From Dirofilaria immitis (taxonomy: Eukaryota; Nematoda; Chromadorea; Rhabditida; Onchocercidae): a stretch of 64,000 nucleotides of DNA. The DNA lies in assembly GCA_024305405.1 (NCBI GenBank), contig JAKNDB010000068.1:10277501-10341500 (forward strand). The letters are read 5' to 3'. Positions 38,335 through 53,981 of the stretch are shown here, piece by piece; position 1 is the first letter of the stretch; every line of letters starts with the position of its first letter. The position numbers and the translations under genes were made by a program. The notes below the pieces were generated by a model. The model saw only the letters and a list, made by a program, of their open reading frames with translations, ran no database searches and was not told the origin of the DNA.

Positions 38335-41300
38335 ATCTATTTATATGAACAATAATCTGCTTGAGTGGATAAATGAATGTCATTGTACTTTATTCAACAA
38401 ATAATATATCGCAGAATAAATAGCATTTTCAGCGATTGCTATCTTTAACAAATTGTCGTCATTTGCAATACAAATGGCCTCATTTTTTATACTTTTCATT
38501 GTCTAACGACATAATCGGACTAAGAAATTCGAAAAACATTGTTATCGCATGACGAATCGTACTATTACTTACTATTATTGCTTTCTCAATTTCTTAAATA
38601 AGTAATTTTTGTATAAGCATTTCCTATTCGAATTATAGCATATTTAATGGATTCTATGAATCTATTGAATATTTCCATTTCTTTATATCATCTCTTTTTC
38701 TCTTTTCTTTTTCTTTTTATTCTTTGTTTTAAATTTTCAAGTTGATTTCAATAAGAACAAGATAGAACAATCACGAATGCAATTTTCAAGCTACCGAATC
38801 AAAATTAGTGACTATTGTCTTCTCGACATCAAACCTCACTATGTCATTCCGCTAATATCGTTTAGTAGTTTCCATGAATTAACTTCCACAGCAGTTGTAG
38901 GCGCCTATGACAGAATGCATTGAATGCGATAATAATAATAATAACATCGATATATGCAATGGAAAATGACTGTTTAAAAAGGAAAAAAAAAGAATGCTTG
39001 AAAATATGTAAATTTGAATATATTCTTTATGGTAATGGATATGATATAAAATAAATGACATGCATCAATTGCTTATCGCATAATTATCGCTCGTTAAAGA
39101 TACAATAACGAAGAGATGAATGGCAAAGGAATAATGGAAGAAAAAGTGATATAAATTATTATCCATGATAAAGTTGCTTATAGTTAAAGCATTAAATATA
39201 ATTTCAATAAATTAAAATAAATAAGGAAATGAATGATTTACTATTTTGCGATACAGCCATTACATCCATTGAAAGGAATCGTTCTCTTCATTTAACATTC
39301 ATATCAAAGGATTTTGTTTGTAAAAAATTTGATTTATTCCTTAAATAGAATCTGATCACTTAGATTTGATTTTAAAATCGCCAAGAAAATCTATAAATTG
39401 TTATTAGACATTTTCTTGAAAATGCAATACTTTTCTAAAATTCGTTGTAATATAGAAGAAGTTGGCAAAAATTGGATTTTATCAGAAGTGAAATAAAATA
39501 GTGAACTAATTTACCATATTTAAGGCTCCTATGCTTGGTGTGTTAATCTAGCTACCATACACTGATTAGAAGAATCACTTGTCATTCAGGACTCCTGAAA
39601 AGTCCATTTTCTAATGTAATTAATTGTATTCATTAAACACTACCATTACATCAAGACGTTGCCCGTAATTTGATATAGTATTAACAATATTGACAATAAT
39701 GATAATAATGATGTTATTTATTAATAATAATAACAAAAATAAAATCAGAAGTCCATAGAGCAAGAGGTAATAGTCCTTGCCAGCTTTTGTCATATCACTT
39801 CAATGAAGCAGCAGACGAATAATTTGCCATTTCTGGCAAGTACAAATAAAAAGGCCTTTTTAGCGTTTTTCCAGATTCGATAAAATCTTTTTTTCTTTAT
39901 GCTTCTTATCTCCAACTTTTTAATAATATAAACTTGACAATTAATTTACAAAGGAACTTGATTTTGTAATTAATTAATTCATAAAAGAACCTGATAAATT
40001 TAGTAATTAATTCATAAAGGAACTTGATAAATTATTTAGAAATTATGCCGAATATAGCAAGTAATATAATCAAAGAGTTTCCATGCAAAGTAGCCAGATA
40101 TCGTCATACATCTTCCATTAATCATAAAATCGATTGGATATATCCATGCTGCACTAATTATATTACCAATTAAATAATTTATCGCTTCATTTAAAAGTCA
40201 TTTCACAGCATAATAGTGTTTTTATATTGTAAAATACATTATATGTTAAACTTAAGAGAACATAAACAAAAACACTATGATACTAATATTTGATAATTTG
40301 AGAAAGAATTTTCAAAGTAATTAAGGATTAATCGACCTTACCTTTCTCTTAAAAATTTAAAAAGAATCAGGAAGATAAAACATCTCAACAGAGTTCAGCT
40401 ATGATAGGATAAAAATAAGTGTATGTAGTTTAAGACAATATCACTAAAAAAATGAAAATTTAAAAGAGTAAGACTGAAGAATAATTAAAAACCGCTGATT
40501 CAAAAAAACGCCAAAAAATGAATTCGAAATAAAATTTAAAAGTTCACACTGTGTGCTTCTTGCGCTAAATCAATATGTTCAATGTTCATTACAAAAATGA
40601 ACTAATAAATTAAGAGTTCTCTAATGAATATCTGCTTGAGATAAAAATTAATCAGTAGATTACTACAGTTTTTTGTTATTATCATTATTAATAAGAAAAA
40701 AATTCGAGAGCAATGAATAAGACTATTATGAAAAACATTGCTAATAATGCAGTCACATAAAATTTTTCATTAGTTTAATTTCGAATTCATGCAAACTCAT
40801 TTAACATTCCTTCATTCCTTCGTTTCTCTTTCATTTACACATCTTTTACCTAAACAATATTTAGATATGAAGCATCTGAAGATTTAGATGCAAAGGTATG
40901 ATTCAATTTGAAGATTTGGATGCAACGGCACGTTTCAAGATTTGTTTGTTAGAAAACAATAATAAAACATTGTTCCGAATTCATAGTTTTTTCTTGAAAA
41001 ACTGAATTGACTGTATGACTGTTGCAAAGATTGATTAGCAACAAGGCAATTTATCTAAAATGAAGTCATAAATAAGGATCGATGCTTTAGTGTTTTGAAG
41101 TATTAATGCTTATTTATTTTTATTTATCTTTCTTTTAGCATAGCAAAATATTCGGTCAATAACGTGAAGCAAAATATGAAATAACAAAATAATCATCGTT
41201 TATTGGTTCGAAATTTCTTTTTTTTGTTTTGTATGAATTACATTTATATAATTATTAGTCATAAATTTATTTGTTAAATGAACTTAATTATCAAGTCTTT

Positions 41301-42166
41301 TGATTAATTTGATAACAGTTTTTATTCACAGTTCTCCACTTTTTTAATCATTTCATTTCTCGGTTTCACCTTTGCTTCTATTTGCAACTTTATTACTTAT
41401 GTTCTATCCTAGTATTGTTGTCTAGGTTTTAAGAGTTGGCAAATTAATTGAGATATTTTCTAAATAAAGCAAAAATCGAAATTCTTTAAATTATGATATG
41501 AACGACTTAAATGGATGTTCATGCATTTCCATATTTGATTCTCACATAACTTTCAGGTTCCACAATTAAAGCAAATCTTGATTTAAATTACAGCACATAG
41601 TCAAATGCAAGCATTTGCAAAATTTCTTAGATAGTCTTTTTGACGAAAACCACTATCTAATTAATGCGTAATTTTCGAGAAAATGTCAATACTTGTATTT
41701 TAGTTTCGCTAATTGTGGGAAAACTTCCTCATATTTCATTTCGCACTCTTTAATTTTTATCAGAAGTCAAAAACTTCAGTTAAATTCATTTTTGCTTCGA
41801 TAGATGAATAATTACTGTTCGCATGATAGTAACGAGCTTGCTAATATTATTTTTATTATTATTAATATTAACTGAAATGAGTTAATGCTAACTTTTATTC
41901 ACAGTAATACTGATATTACAATACAAATAATAAATATGGTTGAAGTGCTGAATGACAATAATTGCAGTTTTGATATTTAACAAACATATTGAAAGTCTTC
42001 CTCTTATTAATGCTTGTATTATTACATAAGCTCTGTTACTAATGATTGTCCGTGTTTTGCTATTTATTTATAAGAAGTATCTTTTATTTACTCAGTTTGA
42101 TTCTTTCATAGATCATAAGGTTTTTATATCTTACATGTAAGCTTTTTGATGTTAAGACGCTAATTT

Positions 42167-42374
42167 GATCTGTCTCTAAGACTATTAATAAGTTTAGGGT
42201 TACTATTGATAAGTTTACGATCTGTCTCTAAGACTATTAATAAGTTTAGGGTTACTATTGATAAGTTTACGATCTGTCTCTAAGACTATTAATAAGTTTA
42301 GGGTTACTATTGATAAGTTTACGATCTGTCTCTAAGACTATTAATAAGTTTAGGGTTACTATTGATAAGTTTAC
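42167..42374. repeat. 52-bp minisatellite, four identical copies
   Basis: Copies begin at 42167, 42219, 42271 and 42323, each 52 bp and identical base for base. Within the unit a 17-bp motif occurs twice with two differences (ACTATTAATAAGTTTA and ACTATTGATAAGTTTA), so the unit itself probably grew from an older, shorter duplication. No ORF or known element is evident. Confidence 0.98.
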
Positions 42375-42932
42375 GGTTAACTGTAGATCACTGTCGCTCA
42401 TACTAATTCATAGTAATTGCTTGATATTATCAAAAGAATTTCGTTATTTCAAGTTCAAATGAATTTAAATCTGTTCAAATGCATAATCAAATTTAAGCTT
42501 GTTGCAAGGGACACTCTTTCATGCTTCGCTGGTAAAAGAACATAGGTTATAATAAGTCTCAGGAATTTATAATTATATATTGCAATAAATAGGTCAGTGA
42601 TAGTGATCCTTTCAGTAGTACCGATGGATCATTGGTTTGAAAGTCTTCTAGCTGATATCTTTTGATTATATTCTGATTTTCCAAAATTGCATATTCGAAT
42701 ATTATTTCAGCTTCTCAATAAGCAAAAACAGGTGGCCCTGAAAGCTAGGCAAAGTTGCATCATTGATGACAGGAAAATAAAATAAGCAATATAATTATAT
42801 TCAGCAAAGGAACCTATTATTCATATAATTATTAATCAATCTAATTAATAAAGAGATGAGAATCCAACAAATTCAATTATTCTAAGACGTACAAGCCTTT
42901 GAAGGCTTCAATATTTATCTGGAGTGAATGAT

Positions 42933-43220
42933 TCACATTCGAGATTCTTTTTCAAATGTTGTTGTCTTTTCTTTCTTATTTATTTCTTTCTTGTCAAAGC
43001 CATTTGAAGTTATCCTATTATGAATTATAAATACTTCACGATGAAGAAAATAGAAATACAGTATAAGATCTTTTTGGGTATCTGAAGCATTGGCATTGCT
43101 TTGTTGCGTTAGGTGATAGGAAAATTTTCGTTTCGAAATATTATATAATCCAATACATTTCGCGTTCTTCTTCGAATTGTAAGTTAGTGAAGATGTCGAA
43201 AGCACTTGCCTACTTCTCAT
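42933..43220 (-). CDS. Small hypothetical ORF, 95 codons
   Basis: A single open frame from a true ATG (MRSRQVLSTSSLTYNSKK) to TGA. Its composition (S, T, K, N, Q and few long F/I runs) is less noise-like than other ORFs in this desert. TATAAAT lies shortly upstream. By a rough count, about one ATG-started ORF of this length is expected by chance in the window. No family, signal peptide or membrane segment is recognised, so the function is unknown and it may not be a gene. Confidence 0.22.
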   Translation of the reverse strand: MRSRQVLSTSSLTYNSKKNAKCIGLYNISKRKFSYHLTQQSNANASDTQKDLILYFYFLHREVFIIHNRITSNGFDKKEINKKEKTTTFEKESRM

Positions 43221-43395
43221 TAATTAATGACTAATTTATATTGAATTAATATATTTACTTTGGTCAGTAATCTACAATAGCCTATTCGAAGGATTCATTC
43301 TTTCTCTCCTTGATTTTAAGAAGCATGGCTGAGATGAATCAACAGATTTATCGTCTTTTACGAGTATACGGTAATTCTAGAGAATGCTTGTACAT

Positions 43396-43422
43396 AGAGA
43401 GAGAGAGAGAGAGAGAGAGAGA
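43396..43422. repeat. (AG)n microsatellite
   Basis: 27 bases of pure AG dinucleotide. Confidence 0.95.
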
Positions 43423-44960
43423 TGAAGGAATAATATTATATTTCATTGCTTCAAATATATCTTTGTGTATGTCTGCATCAATCTGCTTAAATATAGTGAC
43501 ATTACTGATCTATAGGTGCATAGACATGCATACATACAAACAGATATCGATAGACAAGCAGACCCATACTTAGATCATTTTGAGATGTAATTACAAAGAT
43601 AACGATCTTACTGCTCCGCATTTGTAAACGAAAAACTTTTATGATAAAAAATGAATGAGAAAGGTTAAAGGTCAGAAAATTCCAGATGAAACTTATCCAT
43701 TCATATCCTGCATCAATTAACTTCATAATTTCAGACGAAAACTGCTTTAATAGGAGCTATATAAAATGTTCATCTTATTAATTAGTTTTGGAGGATTTCA
43801 GAGAATTCTAAAGCAAATCATTTATACAAATTTATATTGCAGCTGACATTAACGTGATATTTCAAATTGAAAAGGATTTCGGAAAACCGATGAAAATTGA
43901 ATTGATAAATGAAAAAATAGTTTTTGATATGAAAATAGCTTTACATAAACGAGATTTTGATATTTTAACGATCACCGATATTACATTCCTTGATCTTATT
44001 TATGCCGAAAATTAAATTGCCTTGAAATCTGTAAGATCGTAAAGAAAGAATGATCCATTAATAACTCATATTCTAATAATTCATTGATGTTCAAATTAAT
44101 AATGATTGTAATATTTCTGTAACGACAGTACCAGCACATAATAACACTATAGGATGTTCGTTGATGGAATGATTTCCGATTTGAATATTATGGAAATTTT
44201 TTCATTCATAAAATGGTAATATGATTGCTTCATCGACACAATTCCAATTTATGATTAAGATGAATTAATAAATAATGGAATAATTCATTTTCTCATAAAA
44301 TTATTTGGATTTTTTTAGATTTAAGTAGAGCTGCTAGCAAGTAATTTTTTTTTAGTATGGAATTTTTGGATAGGAAATAAATTGCGATTTAAAAGAGCAA
44401 CACGTTGTCAAACTTTGAAAAATGATGTATATTAGAAATCAAACTCAAACAAGAATTCAGTAAAATCACGGATGCTGACTGATAAAAATCTCCGCTTTAT
44501 TCAGAAAATTCAAAGTAAATAACTTCGAGTGACTTCAATTAAATTTCAATTTTCCCAATTTGTTATATAATTTCCCTAAGATAAGTTTCTCTTTACTTAT
44601 TTAGTTTCTCTCTCTTATTTAATGGCAAATACTAAATTCTTGTTAAATTATAGAAAAAATCTACCATTATATTAAAAAATCTTAGGATCTAAAAATTAAG
44701 AACAACTTTTATTTATTGAAAGTTCAAACTTATTACTTTTGGAAAAATTATAAATACTTTCTCAGATTTTATTATTCTAATTCTTTTCCTTCTATTGCAA
44801 TAAAAGGTATTCATTTCATTGTTGTCCAAATCCTCTTTGATTAACAATAAATAATTTCCAGTTTTATCCAAAAGTTCGAGAACAGAATGCATTCAAATGA
44901 ATATCCTCTTCTGAAGATTTTAAAATTATATAAAATCCAGTTCATGATCTTTAATATAAA

Positions 44961-44996
44961 TGAATTTAAATATATGATTAAATATATTTAAATTCA
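44961..44996. repeat. 15-bp AT-rich hairpin
   Basis: Arms TGAATTTAAATATAT (44961-44975) and its exact reverse complement (44982-44996) flank loop GATTAA. Confidence 0.85.
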
Positions 44997-47900
44997 CTAT
45001 TTCTCAACTATATGTATGATGATTTTTAATGATTTTATAGGATTATCAAATAATTACGACCTTTCAGGATAACTTAGGTTTTCGTTTAATTTGAGAAAGG
45101 CATGCGAAATTATGCGAGCAGAAATTACACAAAAATATACAAGTATCTTTTCAGGCCTTCTTTTTCCTAAACTATAAGATGTACCACTGTTAAAGATTAA
45201 TTAATGTAATGGAGAAAGAGCTATGAGATTTCCAGATTATCATTTTTATTTTGGACTTCGCAGGAAATTTGAGCTTAATTATATCATTTCCAAAACTTTC
45301 AATGAATACCAATCTGTTCATCAGAACTTATCAAATGTCATTTCTAATTTTTAAGCTAAAAAATTCATCGATCAAAATCAATTCATTATTTACTGATTTC
45401 AAAAGTGTGAGATAAGAACTACAACTGCTCTAGAGCAAAAATTGAAAACTACTTTCAAAAAAAAAAAAGAAAAATTCTTTTCACAATAATTGATAAGAAG
45501 CTATTGGACAAGAAAGAGATGCCAAATTAAAATTTTTATCGAATTTGAAACAAGTAGATCTTGAAATTTCTTACCTTCTATTAAATACTTCTCGACTTGA
45601 TCTTTAAATTTCTGTTTTCTTGAAAATAAAAGAAATGGAATAAGTTATTGATAGCGCACTATGCGACGTAACCTTGCTAGCTTAAGTTAATTTGAAGAAA
45701 TTTGTTCGGAATAATTTGACCTGAAATGTTTGTGAAGTGGTAGTTACCAAAATATAGAACATCGAATGTGAGATCATTTGCTCAAGATAACAGTTTGGAG
45801 GATATTTGAATTTGTAGATACGGTTGGAGGATATACGAACTTGTTAGCTAATTAATTTTTGCTTCTTCAAAATTTGAGCTGTTATAGCTACTATAAAACT
45901 TCAACTGTTATAACTTTGGATTTCTTATGCAAAAAAAAAAATTTAATATTTAAGAAGGTATCAGGTAAGCCTGAAACCGAGATTTGCCTTCAGTAAGACT
46001 CTAAGATATTATATTTTCAAACGAACTGTTAATAAATCTTCAAGACCAGCATTATCCACATCACTCAAGCATTAATATCTCGCATTCATTGTTAATAAAC
46101 AAACAGTCGAATATCCTCCTCAGTTATGTAAAGATTTGATTACTCGGATTTAAAGATAGTGTTAATTAAATGAGATCTAAATTAAAGTCAATTTTTGATA
46201 AGTTTTTAGTGTTCCGCTGGAAAAACGATTACTTGAATGGCCGAGCTGTCATACTCTCATAATATCATCGAATTGTGGAAGAATACACAGGATTAAAAGA
46301 AAAATATGTAACAATGAATTTAGGTAATATAGATCGATGTAATAACAATGATTGTCGAGATAATCCAAGAAATGAAGAATGTTTGATACAGTGCCAGATT
46401 TCATTGATTCAACTTCAATTAACTCGAAATCTTTACAAATTTACCACATTTCTTATTTCTTATTTCGCTATCCCTTCCACAGCGAATTCATTCAAGCCAA
46501 TCCAAATTCTAAAAAGATTTTGCCTTATTGATTCATATTATTTCTTGACATCTCGATTTAATCTTTATATATGTATCTTCATAAAACATCTTCAGAACAT
46601 GAACAGAGAATCATTTAGCACGTTTGGAATTACTGCATAGCAAGCTTCTTTGATTTATAATTTTGCTTATTTCAACTCTACCGTTAGTATAAACTTATCT
46701 TTATTTTATTCTTCCTGTTTACCAATTTCTAGCTGGCTATTCAATAAGCTATTTAAAATAAGGAATATAAAATTTCGAAAAGATTGCTATTCAATAGATG
46801 TCAATTAGACTTCTTTAAAGAAAAAGCCTAAAAGGTAATGTGATTAAATGAATCATCTCGAAGATATCGTATGGTAGCTATAATCAATTATCGTTGCGGT
46901 ATTATCATCTCTATTCGTTATCTTCGTTACTATCATCTTGACAAAATAGATCCGATAATTTAATATTAATTCTTGCAGAATCGTTAAAGAAAAGTTGAAA
47001 GATAAAGTGGCTTACGATATCTTTAACTCACTCTTCGCAAATGATCATAGGGAAAGAATCCGTAAACATCGATACAAAATATGAGAGATGCAAATTTAAT
47101 TACTACCCACTCTATATATAGACGTAGTAAAATGGAATGAACTAATCGATGAAATATACTTGTGTTGGTTTTGTTTGCTTATAATAATGATAAGTATAAA
47201 GTAGATTCATTTTTTTTTTAAATTACAGTCAACTGCCTTTGCTAATCAAGCAAAAATCGATTCTATGTTAGTGCAGAGTATTTCAAAATTTTTAACCAAC
47301 TCTCTTACTATATTATCATTCATGAAGCATTAAAAAAATGATTCCATATACTTTTCAATAAAAGGTTTGATAATCTTTTCAAAAGAAGTTATTAATTTTT
47401 CAAAAAAAAAAAAATACTTCTATAGCATATATTAGACACAAAATGATATATAAAAACAAAAAACAGAAATGATATAAATAAAGACAATTTTCGTAGACGT
47501 CGGGTTTGATTCATTTATTCTGTAAACATCATAAGCAAATTTATGAGCTTCCGACTTTCTCACATATCGCATGCCAGTCTTCTTTAAAAAATGTTATAAA
47601 TATTTTTGGAAGAACAATTAAGTTAATACTATTTTAAAATAGCCTCAAAAATAAAGTAAACAATGTGAAAAAGAAAAAAGTATGTTTAAAAAATATATGC
47701 AAAGAAACTTTTAAAATCAGGTCAAGAAAAAGAAAGTAACAATTTTAAGATTTGATAAAAGCATTAATCTCAAGGATGAACAAATGATGATCAGCATCGA
47801 TTCTTTTATGAATGGGCGTAGTTTATCAAGATTGATAACTAACCATTTATTTTTAGAATTTATAATAGTAGTGATCAGAAGAATACTCTAGTAACTATTA

Positions 47901-50505
47901 TCGAAATTGATACATTTGAGCAATAATCTGAAAAAGACTTACGATATCTATTAATAAATCCCTATCCCAATTTTGCAGAATTTTTCTTTAAATTTCGAAA
48001 AATAATTGCATTATAAATATTGTAAATATCGTATTAAAAAAAAAGTTTTTTGTTATATTTGAAGTGTGATTGATAACGATTATAAGTTGGCAAAGGCTTT
48101 ATAACGTTGTTGGAAGCTAATTATGCAATTTTCCTAGTGCGAAATTAAATTTCTTAGTGACTAAATAATAAGCGTAATCAATTTCAACGGTGATATGTTA
48201 CCCGCTTCTCTTCAAATTCTATCATCAATACCTTTTTCTATACTGTGAAGTAATATATATACATAAATAATTTTATATGACTGGAATAATAGTAATATTA
48301 ATTTTGAAATCGATTTCCTTCTAATCATAGCTACTGCTTGCTTATGAACTAAAAATTTCATTTTTTCCGAAGACTTTTGATCTCCTACTCTGCATTCATA
48401 TTAATTGTATACTTTGTAAAATAGCTTCAAGATTAATTACTTCTTGAAGCTGCAACAGTTTCTGTTATCGATGGAAAATGATTGACTTTTATCAGATTTA
48501 CTATCGAGGCAAAAAACAGAATAAAATCCAACGTGCCGATTTAGCCTAAATTTCGAATCTTTCGTAAAAGTAGAAACTATTTTCTGAAAATATTTTTGTG
48601 AAAACTTGCAACTATTGCATATTTCTGAATTCCGAAAAATTAAATTTAATCCATTATTTGATTTTTTGTTTAAATTATAATTTTTTTGCCACTTCAATTT
48701 CAATCAGTTTTCCGATTAAAATTATGAATTATATGAACATAAATATTAGTAGTCAATGAAACTGACAGGAATAAGTTGTAAAAATATATAAGATTTACTT
48801 ATAGGTTAGAGATAAGTGTAAATCAAGAGAATTGTTTCTGCTATTAAGAAGATTAAGGAAAATTAGAAAACAAAGTTAGGTAAAATTAAAATCCTTGTTC
48901 TTATGAAGTATAAAACTACTTCTCATTTCGATTTTAATATGTCTTGCAGATGCCAAGTATTTATTTTCAGATACATTAAAGGTATTTAAGACCTTACACG
49001 CAAGCAATTATTAAAATAATCAAATAAATCAATTTTGGATTACTAACTTAATCATATATTTACTTCAGTGCAGTATGATATCTTAATTCTTAAACATGAA
49101 GAAGTATTCCGACACTTCAATTTCAATCCCTCATCTTTATCAGATATGCGTGCTAATAACATCGCATTTAGTTATCAATATTACGGTTAACACTAATTTA
49201 CAAAGTGAGGATAAATAAAGATGAATTCTATGCTTGGTTAAGTTGTAATTGATTGCTTCACTTTAATTTAAAATCAAATCCAACTTTTACTCAACATAAA
49301 TCTCTAAAGCCACCGATATTTTGAAAAATGTTTGAAAAAATAATATTAATATGAAGAGAACTATCTGATATTGATTTTCGCTTTTTCATCTATAGACCAG
49401 GAAAAATTATTTACATTAACAAAGAAAAATTTAGCCAGGATAATTTCTCATATCCCATACTTGCAATATTAGAAAATGCAGATAGACATTGATTATAACC
49501 AGCTTATAGATAATAGCAATTATTAATTGATTGAGAGTTATCAACTGCAATTCACTATTTGAGATCATCATATATGCAGATATCAATAATTCAAATTAGC
49601 ACTTATCAATACTGCACATGACAATTCGGAAAGCTAGTATTCATATGAATAAAGATTGAGATAGCTATCAGTCAAAGCTCCAAACTGAAATTTTAAATCA
49701 ATCAAAAGTTTGGCTAGTTTTATAGTTAAGAGCCGAAAAGAGGAAGGAAAAATCGGGAGGGGAAAGGAAGGGAAAAAGAAAATTCAGAATTATACGCAAC
49801 CATTAAGATTTCTGGCAAATGATCAATTAGAACATAATTGTTAACAATTTTTCTAAATCGATACTTGACATTGTACCTTAAAAATGCGATCAATATTCAC
49901 TTCTTTTTGCTTTTTATTGCTTTGAATTCTTACGGTATCTCGAATATCCTACAATTTTCATTTACTGATGACTAATTTGTTGGTCATTTAAGAATCATTT
50001 CAAGTGATAAATATGACCAATTTAGCACTAGCACATCATTTCTACTTCAGCATAGTATTTATCAAGCCTGAAATAGAGCTCTCAAATTTTGGACTTCTTA
50101 TCTTTTTAAACATGAAAAGCAAAATCAAAATCAAAGATCAATGTTTCGATTTACAGTTTTATCAGTTCTACGATTTCTGTTCGTTGCTTCAAAATCCAGC
50201 AGTAGATTTTTTGTTTTCATGTTCAACATATCTATCGATCTGAAATGAGATTTTTAATAAATCACTTATGCAAATAAAAATGAGTTACCTGAATAGGTTG
50301 ACTTGATTTATAACTTAAAAATCTTTTAATAAATTTATTTCGGTAAATATTTTTAAACATTTTTGGGGTATAACGAACCTCTAAGTTGTTGTGTTCTAAT
50401 GCAACTAATAATTCTGTTGCTTCATATATTAATGAAAGCAATAAATTGTATATTTTAATTCTTCAATTATAATGAAATCTAGAGTTCGCTGATATATTAT
50501 TAATA

Positions 50506-53973
<3,468 letters not shown>

Positions 53974-53981
53974 ATCTGAAA
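53974..53981 (-). promoter_or_regulatory. TTTCAG acceptor two bases before the kinase ATG
   Basis: The coding strand reads TTTCAG then AT then ATG (start at 53973). A spliced leader joined here would leave a 2-nt 5' UTR, typical of nematode trans-spliced mRNAs. If instead it is a cis acceptor, longer isoforms begin in an upstream exon I cannot see. The N-terminus (MHCSLRRKILKQN) runs straight into the kinase domain. Confidence 0.55.

Larger units (their letters stand above)
30241..42166. other. AT-rich desert with two near-perfect hairpins
   Basis: No gene recognised. Contains inverted repeats at 31255-31305 and 38282-38334, and two to three imperfect tandem copies of a roughly 32-bp unit (AAAGGAACTTGAT-type) at about 39949-40035. 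Confidence 0.45.
42375..50505. other. Gene-poor region 3' of the kinase gene
   Basis: AT-rich DNA. The only protein candidates are a 95-codon minus-strand ORF (42933-43220) and an isolated ATG-plus-donor on the plus strand (43325-43370). It also holds the AG repeat and a 15-bp hairpin. Confidence 0.4.

Noticed and set aside
42167..42374. CRISPR array or interstitial telomere repeat
   Set aside because: The copies are directly adjacent with no unique spacers, so it is not CRISPR. TTTAGGG occurs once per unit and the known nematode telomere unit is TTAGGC, so it is not telomeric.
46275..46640. 121-codon plus-strand ORF
   Set aside because: It starts with GTG, the first in-frame ATG is about 13 codons in, and by a rough stop-frequency estimate an ORF this long is expected about 0.3 times in the window by chance. 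No family resemblance.
48437..48703. 88-codon minus-strand ORF with several cysteines
   Set aside because: Starts at TTG with no ATG, the cysteine spacing matches no zinc-finger pattern I know, and no flanking exon is visible.
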